The translations under genes and the position numbers were made by a program. From Ehretia macrophylla (Eukaryota; Streptophyta; Magnoliopsida; Boraginales; Ehretiaceae), in the NCBI GenBank assembly GCA_037974665.1, contig CM075767.1, positions 5,729,501 to 5,793,500 of the forward strand: DNA of 64,000 nucleotides. The letters are read 5' to 3'. The notes under the pieces are model-generated. The model searched no databases. It saw nothing but the letters and a program-made list of their open reading frames with translations, and was not told where the DNA came from. Of the stretch, positions 49,288 through 59,375 are shown piece after piece. Within the stretch, counting starts at the first letter, position 1, and the number at the start of each line of letters is the position of its first letter.

Positions 49288-51683
49288 TGTGAAACCCAAA
49301 AATTCGTCTTTATATGAAATTGTGTGTTTTAACCTGTATATGTGTTATTTGAATTAAAATGTGCTAATTTTTTTATTTATACTCCTATTACATGCTATGT
49401 AAGCATTCATAAAATTTTTATAAAAATCGGCATTGAAAATTTTATTGTCGAGTTTTATGAATAGTATTTTTGAAACATGTCCACTAAAATTTTGAAACTG
49501 GTCTTTTAAGTATTTGAAAACCTAGTCCTCGGATATTAATGGACTCGTGTCTGATTAAAACGGATTTTCAAACGGGTTAGGAATTTAAAAGGATTTACAT
49601 TTTTTTTTGCAAAAGATTGAGTTCTATAGCTATATGTATGTATATGTATGTATGTATCTATTGTTGTCAACTAAAAATATAATACTTAAAATAGTCTACG
49701 TGTTATATATATATATATAAGTAAAATAGTCTAAAAATACAAATAAAAGACTAAATGTTTCAACTTTGACTTTTTTTATTTTGTTGACTTAACCTTATAT
49801 ATACATAATACATACATTATATAATAAAACAAAACTCAACACCAAAAACACACACACACATGGCCGAAACTCCGTAGGCAAGAAAATGAGATTTTTCAAC
49901 TATTTTTCAAAACAATTTTTCTTTAGAAAACTCATTTGAAGTCCAAATCTCTTCATCGAAAGCTAGATTTCACTTGTTGGGCATCCATTCTACATCTTTC
50001 TAGCATCATTTGGCATCAAAGGTGAGAGAAAAATTATAGATCTAAAAATGCTATTTTATGTCAAATTTCTATATTTGCATTTTTATCTGATGTTTTGTTA
50101 TATTACCTTTAGATCATTGCTCACTAGTTGCCAAGGACCATTTATATGTATTTATAGCTGTTTTGATCAGTAGTAGCATGTATTTCTAATTTTCGGGTAT
50201 TAAAATTGGTTTATTGGTTCATTGTTGAATAATTGTTATTGTAGTGGTTGGAATTGATTGGTTGTTGCTTCTAAAAGTTTGTTAATTATTGTGTAGTAAT
50301 GTTGTAATGCCGAATTTTTGATTTTGATGTCGTAGCAAAAGTCCAAAAAATTCAGCCTAGGTGCATTGCCAAAATAGGGTTGTTGGACTTGTTTTGGATG
50401 GTTTATGGTTGATTTTCGAGGGGGTTAATGTAGCTGCACGTGTGGTGGAGTGATAGGAAAAGGTTTAGGGGTTGTTTGATTAGTAGATTGTAAGATATGA
50501 CTTTTAGAAGTTAGTATGGTCTTTCTTTAAAATGTTGAAATGTTGTCTTTGGTTGTTTGGGTAGTGTTTGAGTAGTTGATTCTTGGGTTGTTGTTGATTA
50601 AGTTCGGGATTGAATGCATGTTCAAAAGTGTGTTAAGTTGGGTAGTCTACTTTATCATCTAACTTAGTTGTTTAGTTATTTAATTGTTGTTATGTTATTT
50701 TGAATATTGTTAACTGATTGATGATTGTTGTTGTACTAGAAGACAACCTACTTTGTTGTCTTCTCAGAAAATAAAATGTTTAATGTTATTGTTGTGAGTC
50801 ATGATAGTGTGTGCCACCTCTCGAACAATATCGAGTTGTTAGGTTGATAACGGCATGACTATCATGTGTTGTCCCCTATCTCGCATGGGCGGAGATGCCA
50901 TGGAGTGTGGGTCTAGAATGGGGTATTTTCGGAGTGTATCAATGGGCGTATGGGGTTAATTGTGATCGTGATGGCATATGGAGCTACATCAACTAGAGTA
51001 TCCTTTCACAATTGAATGGTTATGTATGTAGTTGAATTGAAATATTGATGTTAATGAAGTTTGTTGTTATTATTGCTCATAGGATGATTTCCCAAGGGGT
51101 AAAGTAAATGTTTTCAAAAGATCTTTCGAATCCTCACTGAGCTTTGTTATATATAAGCTCACCCTCATTCGTTTATTGTCATCAGGTGTAACTGAGCCAG
51201 ACTTTGGGTACATCCCTCAGGAAGCTGAGTATGTGCCTTCTGTGGAGGAGTCTTATGTGCCGGAGTCATATCCATGAGTTATGTTGAAATGCTTCGTGTT
51301 TTTGTCTTAGCTTTTATAGTATGTTGTATTGTATAATTTACTCAAAGATAATGGTTTACATAACGCTAGTTTAGTAGTTTCCTTTTTGAATATGATTGGG
51401 TTGCTAGACTAGTTTATAATCTATTTTGTAAATGTATAGTATAACTTGTGGTATGTTGTTGAAACGGAGGCTTATGACTTTTGTTGGAATGTCGTATGGA
51501 TTTTGAATGAATGACTTTGTATTTGTTGAATGGATGTTGGAGTTGTTGCTGAACTTGGTGTTGGTTGTGTTATGTTTTTAAAGGGTTGGTTTAGAGCCCT
51601 GATGTCCGTATTACAGACGTTATAATGTCAAAATTCCATTGCGTCCTGATTGATTGTAAGTGGGGTCGAGTTGGGGCGTGACA
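49288..51683 (+). repeat. Gypsy 5' LTR
   Basis: 2,396 bp. It differs from the 3' LTR by a short TA run (near 49708) and by keeping about 63 bp near 50650-50710 that the 3' LTR lacks. Confidence 0.93.
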
Positions 51684-51688
51684 TTAAG

Positions 51689-51700
51689 TGGTATCAGAGC
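51689..51700 (+). promoter_or_regulatory. Gypsy primer-binding site
   Basis: TGGTATCAGAGC, an exact 12-nt complement of the initiator Met tRNA 3' end, five bases after the LTR. Confidence 0.93.
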
Positions 51701-51933
51701 ATGTTAGCAGTGAGTTGGGGTATTCTCGGAATGTGGGTAGTGATCTTAGCATGAAAGTATGTATGAAGTGAAAGAAAAGTGATTATGTTATTATGTGATT
51801 AACTTGTTTACGTGTTTATGTGACTAATACTTATGTGACTTATGTGCCTTACGTGAGTGTTGTTTCCTAAGTGCTATAAATTGTCTATAGCCTGTCTATG
51901 TGTTATAACATGTGCTAACTCTTTGATAGTAGA

Positions 51934-53102
51934 ATGACTGGGTGACCAAGAACACGTGGTAGGCCTGAGGAAGTTAATGAGGCACCGGGGAATGCGACAT
52001 CGGGCCGTGATTAGGGGTATGATCGTTTGACTATGGCTACGGACAGAATGATTGAGGTCATAGTAGGGCAGTCTTAGATTTTAGCAGGGCAAGCTGCTCA
52101 GGCATAGAATGTGCAGACTCAGTTATAGAATGCTCAGGGTGGTTACTGGGGAGGTAGTCTATTGAAGGAATTTCTTGGGTATTTTCCACCGAGGTTTCAG
52201 GGTGAGCCTGACGACCAGAAGGCCGAAGCTTGGATCAGTAAAATAGAAAAAATATTTGATCCCCTTGGTTACATTGATGAGAGGAAGGTTACATTTGTAG
52301 TTTATCTACTTGACAATGAGGCTGAGGAATGGTAGCGTACGGTGAGATCTGATTGGGAAGCCTATGGTACTCCCTATATTTGGGCTACCTTTCTTCGGGA
52401 GTTTCGGGCCAAGTATATTCCGAGGATTGCCCGAGAACGACAGGATGATGAGTTCACTTATTTGATTCAGGGTAATTCCACAGTGGCTCAATATGAGGCC
52501 AACTTTACCAGGTTGTCTCGGTATGCACCAAAGTTTGTGGCAGATCAGGAAAGGAAGACCCGGAGGTTCATTTTAGGTCTAAGGCCCAATATTCAGGATG
52601 CGATGACCTTGATATAGTATGATGAGTTTTCTAAGCATTTAATGCGGCTTCTAGGTTAGAAAAGAGGAAATGGAAACAGGTTGGTTCTAGCCAAGCCAGT
52701 AAGAGGCCATTTCAGCTTCAGGGTCAGTAGGTTGTTTATAGGCCTGCGGTGCAGTAGAGTGGTTTTAGGGCCCCAGTGCAGCAAGGTTCTTTCATACCTC
52801 AGGGGCAGCAGTGTTCATTTAGGCCCCAATTTCAGCAAGGATCTTACCAGACACAGTCACAATATAGGCCAGCCTAGTCTCAAGGTCAGTATAGGCCTAA
52901 TGTTGCAAGACCTTAGCAACCGGCTAGTACAGCTGCTTATTCAGTTTCTGGTTCATCAGGAGGCAGTATTAGTGCTTCGTCACCATATTATGCTTATTAT
53001 AAGCGTAAGAGCCATTTGGAGGCCAACTGTCGGATGAAGGCGGGGACATATTTAGGTTGCGGCAGAAACCAACACAGGGCGAGGGACTGTCCTAAATATT
53101 AG
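51934..53102 (+). pseudogene. Gypsy gag remnant
   Basis: ATG at 51934 is followed three codons later by TGA. The retrotransposon gag core is recognisable (YFPPRFQGEPDDQKAEAW, then WATFLREFRAKYIP, then RRFILGLRPNIQDAM). The tail has two damaged CCHC motifs: in both, Cys at the start is Tyr (YAYYKRKSHLEANC and YLGCGRNQHRARDC). At least seven in-frame TAG codons lie where CAG (Gln) is expected. Confidence 0.9.
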
Positions 53103-53193
53103 AGGTCTAAGGGTCGGCCAGGGTTATTGGGGTGGACCTACGGGTGGTGTACCTCAACAGCAACGGGTTCAGGCTCGGGCCTACGCAGTAGAC

Positions 53194-53570
53194 TTGGAGG
53201 AGATACCTGAGGCAGCAGCAGTTGTGGAAGGTAACTTTCTTATACTCAATCAACTTGTTAAAGTATTGATTGATTCTAGTGCTACACATTCTTTCATTAC
53301 ACCTACCTTTGTGCAACGTGTTAATGTGCAACCTGATAAGTTACCTTATATGGTTGAGATTAGTACTTCTTTGACTATAAGTATATGACTGACTTAGTAT
53401 GTAAAGACTGTAAAATACATGTTAAGGGTCAGGATTTTCTTTTGGACCTTATCTTATTTCCTATCTGAGGGTATGATGTTATCTTGGGTATGGATTGGCT
53501 TGCCAAGCGTGATACTCAATTAAACTGTAGAACAAAGGTGGTACAGTTTCGGTTGCCAGAATAGCTAGTG
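53194..53570 (+). pseudogene. Gypsy aspartic protease remnant
   Basis: The catalytic motif reads VLIDSSATHSF, whereas the family has D-S-G-A, so the active-site Gly is Ser. Flanks such as YDVILGMDWL follow as in the family but across stops and frameshifts. Confidence 0.85.
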
Positions 53571-54992
53571 ATTGAGGTAGCGGTGAACCGGGATGCTAAG
53601 ACGAGTTTCATTATTTTATCAGTTAAACCTATTAAACTAGTGAGTAAGGGGTGTTCAAGTTATCTAGCTTATTTGATCAACAAGTCATCTGATAACCTAA
53701 AGCTGGAGGAAGTTCCGATAATTCGGGAATATCCCAATGTATTTCCCGAGAAGTTGCCAGGATTGCCGCCAAAGAGAGATATTGAGTTTGTGATCAATCT
53801 AATTCTTGGTACTCAACCTATTTCTAAATCAGTATACCGGATGACACCGGTTGAGCTTAAAGAGCTGAAAACTCAATTGCAGGTGTTATTAGAGAAGGGT
53901 TTCATTCAACAAATTTCTTCACCGTGAGGAGCACCCGTTTTATTTGTGAAGAAAAATGATGATACCTTGAGATTATGAATCAATTATCGTGATTTGAATC
54001 AAGTAACCATCAAGAACAAGTATCATTTGCCACTAATTGACGAGTTGTTTGATCAACTTCAGGGAGCCAAAGTCTACCCAATTATCCTTTTGGGGCTTCG
54101 ACTCTCACATAAAGTTCTTGCTTCGACAATTCAAAAGTCGGAAGAAGTTTTTTACTAATAAATTGATATTCAAAATCATTCCATTCGGGATCTTTTATTT
54201 TATCAAAGCGTCGGATTTCTAAATTCTCATAGGGGCCCCCTGGGATTCCTTCTAGAGCTTGCTGAATAATTTTTATGGATTCTATCATTTCACTGATTCG
54301 TATTAAATAACGAGCTAATCAATCCCCCTCTTTTTGCCACTGAACCTCCTAATCAAATTCGTCGTAACACTCATAATGATCAACTTTACGAAGATCCCAT
54401 TGTAATCCGGAAGCTCATAGTATTTCTAAGTTTGACTTGAGGCAGGGGTATTATCAACTTTGGATTCATACGGAGGATGTTCCAAAGTCTGCTTTTAGGA
54501 CTCGGTACAGACATTATGGATTTATAGTTATGCCCTTTAGACTGACTAACGCATCGATAACATTCATGGATCTTATGCATCGAGTCTTTCAGTCGTACTT
54601 GGACCAGTTCATGGTAATCTTTATGGATGATATCTTGGTATATTCTAAGACTGAGTCAGAGCACGAGCAACATCTACGACTTGTCCTACAGAAACTTCAG
54701 GAGCATCAGTTGTTTGCGAAGTTTAGCAAATGTGAATTCTGGCTACAATGAATATATTTTCTTGGCCATGTGATTACTCAGAATGGTATTTCAGTAGATC
54801 CCACTAAGATTGAAGTGGTGATGTCTTGGAAAAGGCCAAAGAATGTTTCGGAGGTTCGCAGCTTCCTTGGGTTGGCGGGTTATTACCGCAAGTTTGTGAA
54901 TGACTTTTCTAAGATTGCAGTGCCACTTTCTAACCTAACTCAAAAACGAATCAGCTTTACTTGGGATAAGAAGTATAAGAGTGGATTTTAGG
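53571..54992 (+). pseudogene. Gypsy reverse transcriptase remnant, split by plastid DNA
   Basis: Starts at EFVINLILGTQPISKSVYRM and proceeds through [29 protein letters not shown] and QLQGAKVY to 54077. After 347 bp of foreign DNA it resumes at [12 protein letters not shown] (54425). It keeps [10 protein letters not shown] near 54620 as the catalytic box, then [21 protein letters not shown]. Stops occur at about 53925, 53976, 54748 and 54989. Confidence 0.92.
54078..54424 (-). pseudogene. ndhH: Plastid ndhH fragment in nuclear DNA (NUPT)
   Basis: The minus strand encodes about 115 residues of the plastid NADH dehydrogenase-like complex subunit [17 protein letters not shown], then [40 protein letters not shown], then [17 protein letters not shown]. 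It has nuclear decay: TAG in place of Trp after YDEFD, TGA after QKEGD, TAA after PKG. It interrupts the gypsy RT cleanly between ...GTCTAC and TCTAAG... with no evident target duplication, as in end-joining capture of organelle DNA. Not a functional gene. Confidence 0.95.
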
Positions 54993-55019
54993 AGTTGAAA
55001 AAGAGATTAACTACCACTC

Positions 55020-55420
55020 AAATACTTGCTTTGCCATAAGGAACCGATAATATGGTCATCTATAGCGATGCATCCAAGGAAGGCTTGGGTTGCGTACTTA
55101 TACATAATGGTCGGGTTATCGCCTATGCTTTTAGAAAGTAAAAACCATACGAGGCAAATTATCTGACTCATGATCTTGAGTTGGCAACAGTTGTATTCGC
55201 ACTGAAAAAGTGGCAGCACTATCTATGGGGCAGTAAGCTCGAGATTTTCACTAATCACAAAAGTCTGAAGTACTTGTTCTCACAGAAGGAGTTGAATATG
55301 CGTCAACGGAGGTGGATGGAACTTCGAGGAGATTATAATTGTTCTATCAATTATCTGCCTAGGAAGACGAATGTTGTAGTAGATGCTCTTAGCCGAAAGA
55401 CAGGTATTGCTTGTTTGGCG
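55020..55420 (+). pseudogene. Gypsy RNase H remnant
   Basis: SDASKEGLGCVLIHNGRVIAYA opens the domain. YEANYLTHDLELATVVFALKKW, then FTNHKSLKYLFSQKELNMRQ and VVVDALSRK follow. Stops lie at about 55035 and 55139. Confidence 0.9.
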
Positions 55421-56560
55421 GTTAAGAAATGTGAGGTACTTGAGGAAGTTAGCTATTGGAGACCAGAGTTGACTCAGGTTAGAGTGATGTGTTCACATCT
55501 CCGGATTCAACCTTTATTGCTATATCAAATTAGAGAAGTTCAACAACTTGATGTGAAACTTCAGAAGATCAAGGATCAGATCATGGATGATCAGTCTGAC
55601 TTCAAAGTACATGAAGATAGTATTCTTCAGTTTCGGAATAGGGTGTGTGTTCCCGATGAACCAGGTTTGAGGAGAGATATTCTGGAGGAGGCTCATAATT
55701 CTAAGTACACTATTTATCCCGATGAAAACAAGATGTACCGGGACTTGAAACAACATTACTGGTGGAACAACATGAAAAAGGAGGTGGCTCAGTTTGTGTC
55801 CAAATGTTTGACTTGTCAGCGGGTGAAAGCAGAATATCAACGACCCACAAGGTTACTTCAGCCGTTGGCTATACCAGAGTGGAAATGGGAACATGTTACG
55901 ATGGACTTCGTCTCTAGTTTGCCTAGAACACCGAGTGGTTGTGATACGATATGGGTTATTGTGGACCGTTTGACAAAGACAGCTCATTTTATTTCGATGA
56001 GGTTAGGAGATGAAGTTGCAAAGTTGGCAAATCATTATTTGGATCAGATTGTTAAATTTCACGGAATTTTAGCTAGTATTGTTTTTGATCGAGATCCTCG
56101 GTTTACTTCTCGACTTTAGGAAAAACTCTAGTAAACTTTGGGTATTCAATTGAACTTCAGCACATCGTATCATCCTCAGACCGACGGCTAGTCGGAGAAA
56201 ACTATTCAAATTCTGGAAGATATGCTCAGGGCTTGTGTTTTGGACTTTAGGAAGAACTAGGAGAAACATCTACCGTTTGTCGAGTTTGCCTATAACAATA
56301 GTTATTAAGTGACAATTGGAATGGCACCTTATGCAGCTCTCTATGGCCGTAAGTGTCGATTACTTTTGTATTGGGACGAGGTAGGGGAGATGAAGGTTAT
56401 TGATCCGACTATAATGCCAGAGCTTCTAGAGAAGATTGAGAATTTACAATTGATCAGGTAGAGAATGTTGATAGCGCAAAGCATATACAAGAATTATGCT
56501 GATAAACACCATCGGGATTTGGAGTTTTTCCAGTCAGGGACCAGGTTTTCTTGAAATTGT
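55421..56560 (+). pseudogene. Gypsy integrase remnant
   Basis: Zinc region: HNSKYTIYPDENKMYRDLKQ then CLTCQRVKAEYQRP; the second His of HHCC is Tyr here. Core: WEHVTMDFVSSLP, WVIVDRLTKTAHF, IVFDRDPRF, then NFSTSYHPQTDG followed by TAG and SEKTIQILEDMLRACVLDF. The open part is 55181-56119; beyond that, stops and frameshifts break it. Confidence 0.92.
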
Positions 56561-56980
56561 CTCCTCGTAAGGGTTTTGCTCATCATGGTAAGGGTGGTAA
56601 GCTGAGTCTGAGGTTTGTGGGGCCGTTTGAGATTACTGGCCGAGTTGGCAAGTTGGCGTATCAATTGGCTTTACCGAAGAGCTTCTCTGATATTCATAAT
56701 GTTTTCCACGTGTCTATTTTGAGGAAGTATTTTCCGGATCCTTCTCATATTCTTGAACCAGAGCCGTTATAGCTTCATGAGAATCTGACTTATGATGAGC
56801 AGCCGATTCGTATTCTGGATCAGATGGAATAGGAGTTGAGGTCGAAGAAGATTCTGATGGTTAAGGTATTGTGGAAATATTACAGGATCAAAGAAGCTAC
56901 TTGGGAAAGAAGGGATCAGATTCAGCAACAATACCCAGACTTATTCCGAGCAGTAAGTAAGAATTTCGAGGATGAAATTT
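56551..56980 (+). pseudogene. Integrase C-terminus and chromodomain-like tail
   Basis: KLSPRKGFAHHGKGGKLSLR, then FVGPFEI, LALPKSFSDIHNVFHVSILR, LTYDEQPIRILD and MVKVLWKYYRIKEATWERRD, ending QQYPDLF. The last part is the degenerate chromodomain typical of Tekay/Del elements. TAG codons at 56770 and 56830 interrupt it. Confidence 0.85.
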
Positions 56981-56984
56981 CTTT

Positions 56985-56997
56985 AAGGGAGAGAGAA
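56985..56997 (+). promoter_or_regulatory. Gypsy polypurine tract
   Basis: AAGGGAGAGAGAA immediately before the 3' LTR. The preceding GAATTTCGAGGATGAAATTT block resembles the same spot of the gag-only elements. Confidence 0.85.
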
Positions 56998-57410
56998 TGT
57001 GAAATCCCAAAATTCCTCTTTATTTAAAATTGTGTGTTTTAACCTGTATATGTGTTATTTGAATTAAAATGTGCTAATTTTGTGATTTATACTCCTATTA
57101 CATGCTATGTGAGCATTCATGAAATTTTCATAAAATCGGCATTGAAAATTTTATCGTCGAGTTTTGTGAATAGTATTTTTGAAACACGTCCACTAAAATT
57201 TTGAAATTGGTCTTTTAAGCATTTGAAAACCTAGTCCTCGGATATTAATTGACCCGTGTCTGATAAAAATAGATTTTAAAACGGGTTAGAAATTTAAAAG
57301 GATTTACACCTTTTGCAAAAGATTGAGTTTTATAACTCTATGCATGTATATGTATGTACGTATCTATTGTTGTCAACTAAAAATATACTACTTAAAATAG
57401 TCTAAGTGTT

Positions 57411-57446
<36 letters not shown>

Positions 57447-59375
57447 ATATCTATATATATATATATATATATATATATAAGCAAAATAGTCTAATAATTA
57501 TAATTAAAAGACTAAGTGTTTCAACTTTGACTTTTTTTAATTTTGTTGACCTAACCTTATATATACATAATACATACATTATACAATAAAACAAAGCTCA
57601 AAACACAAAACACACACACACACACATGGCCGAAACTCCATAGGCAAGAAAAGGAGATTTTTCAACTATTTTTCAAAGCAATTTTTCTTTAGAAAACTCA
57701 TTTGAAGTCCAAATCTCTTCATACAAAGCTAAATTTTACTTGTTGGGCATCTATTCTACATCTTTCTAGCATCATTTGGCATCAAAGGTGAGAGAAAAAT
57801 TATAGATCTAGAAATGCTATTTTTTGTCAAATTTTCATATTTGCATTTTTATCCGATGTTTTGTTATATTGCATTTAGATTATTGATCAGTAGTTGCCAA
57901 GGACCATTTATATGTATTTATAGCTATTTTGAACGATAGTAGCATGTATTTCTAATTTTCGGGTATTAAAATTGGTTTATTGGTTCATTGTTGAATAATT
58001 GTTGTTGTAGTGGTTGGAATTGATTGCTTGTTGCTTCTAAAAGTTTGTTAATTATTGTGTAGTAATGTTGTAATGCCAAATTTTTGATTTGGATGTCGTA
58101 GCAAAAGTCCAAAAAATTCAGCCTAGGAGCATTGCCAAAATAGGGTTGTTGGACTTGTTTTGGATGGTTTATGGTTGATTTCTGAAGGGGTTAATGTAGT
58201 TGCATGTGTGGTGGAGTGATAGGAAAAGGTTTGGGGATTGTTTGATTAGTAGATTGTAAGATATGACTTTTAGAAGTTGGTGTAGTCTTTCTTTAAAATG
58301 TAGAAATGTTGTCTCTGGTTGTTTGGGTAGTGTTTGAGTAGTTGATTCTTGGGTTGTTGTTGATTAGGTTCGGAATTGAATGCATGTTCAAATGTGTGTT
58401 AAGTTGGGTGGCCTACTGATTGATGATTGTTGTTGTACTGAAAAACTACCTACTTTGTTGTCTTCTCAGAAAATGTAATGTTATTGTTGTGAGTCATAAT
58501 AGTGTGTGCCACCTCTCGGGCAGTATCGGGCTGTTGGGTTAATAGCGGCATGACTATCATGTGCGATAAATCTTGCATGGGCGAAGATGCCATGGAGTGT
58601 AGGTCTAGAACGGGGTACTTCCGGAGTGTATCAATGGGTGTATGGGGTTAATTGTGATCGTGATGGTGTATGGAGCTACATCAACTACAGTATCCTTTCA
58701 CAATTGAATGGTTATATATGTGGTTGAATTGAAATGTTGATGTTAATGAAGTTTGTTGTTATTATTGCTCATAGGATGATTTCTCAAGGGGTAAAGTAAA
58801 TGTTTTCAAAAGATCTTTCGAATCCTCACTGAGCTTTGTTATATATAAGCTCACGCTCATTCGTTTATTGTCATCAGGTATAACTCAGCCAAACTTTGGG
58901 TACGTCCCTCAGGAAGCTGAGTATGTGCCTTCTGTGGAAGAGTCTTATGTGTCGGAGTCTTATCCATGTGTTATGTTGAAATGCTCTGTGTTTTTGTCTT
59001 AGTTTTTATAGTATATTGTATTGTATAATTTACTCAAAGATAATGGTTTACGTAATGCTAGTTTAGTAGTCTTCCTTTTGAATATGATTGGGTTGCTAGA
59101 CTAGTTTATAATCTATTTTGCAAATGTATAGTATAACTTGTGGTATGTTGTTGAAACGGAGGCTTATGACTTTTGTTGGAATGTCATATGGATCTTAAAT
59201 GAATGGCTTTGTATTTGTTGAATGGATGTTGGAGTTGTTGCTGAACTTGGTGTTGGTTGTGTTATGTTTTTAAAGGGTTGGTTTAAAGCCCTGATGTCCG
59301 TATTACAGACGTTATAATGGTAAAATTCCGCTGCGTCCTGACTGATTGTAAGTGGGGTCGAGTTGGGGGGTGATA
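56998..59375 (+). repeat. Gypsy 3' LTR
   Basis: 2,378 bp, closely similar to the 5' LTR, with an expanded TA run and a ~63-bp deletion near 58412. It ends TGATA where the 5' LTR has TGACA. Confidence 0.93.
57413..57478. repeat. (TA)n microsatellite inside gypsy 3' LTR
   Basis: About 66 bp with two interruptions (TCTATATCTA). The 5' LTR has only about 18 bp at this spot. Confidence 0.95.

Larger units (their letters stand above)
49288..59375 (+). mobile_element. Ty3/gypsy chromovirus-type retrotransposon (Tekay/Del-like), complete but decayed
   Basis: 10,088 bp. The 5' LTR 49288-51683 starts TGTGAAACCC and ends GTGACA; the 3' LTR is 56998-59375. The flanks are TCTGA (49283-49287) and ATTGA (59376-59380), a degenerate 5-bp duplication; the uninterrupted site in the sister LTR confirms the insertion point. 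Primer-binding site and polypurine tract are in place. The domain order gag, protease, RT, RNase H, integrase, chromodomain-like tail and the LTR length of about 2.4 kb fit the Tekay/Del chromovirus clade. Every domain carries stops, and the RT is split by plastid DNA. Confidence 0.95.

Noticed and set aside
54082-54288. Functional ndhH-like gene
   Set aside because: Only an internal fragment, with three nonsense codons and no start or end of ndhH. It lies inside a transposon RT, so it is a nuclear plastid DNA insert.
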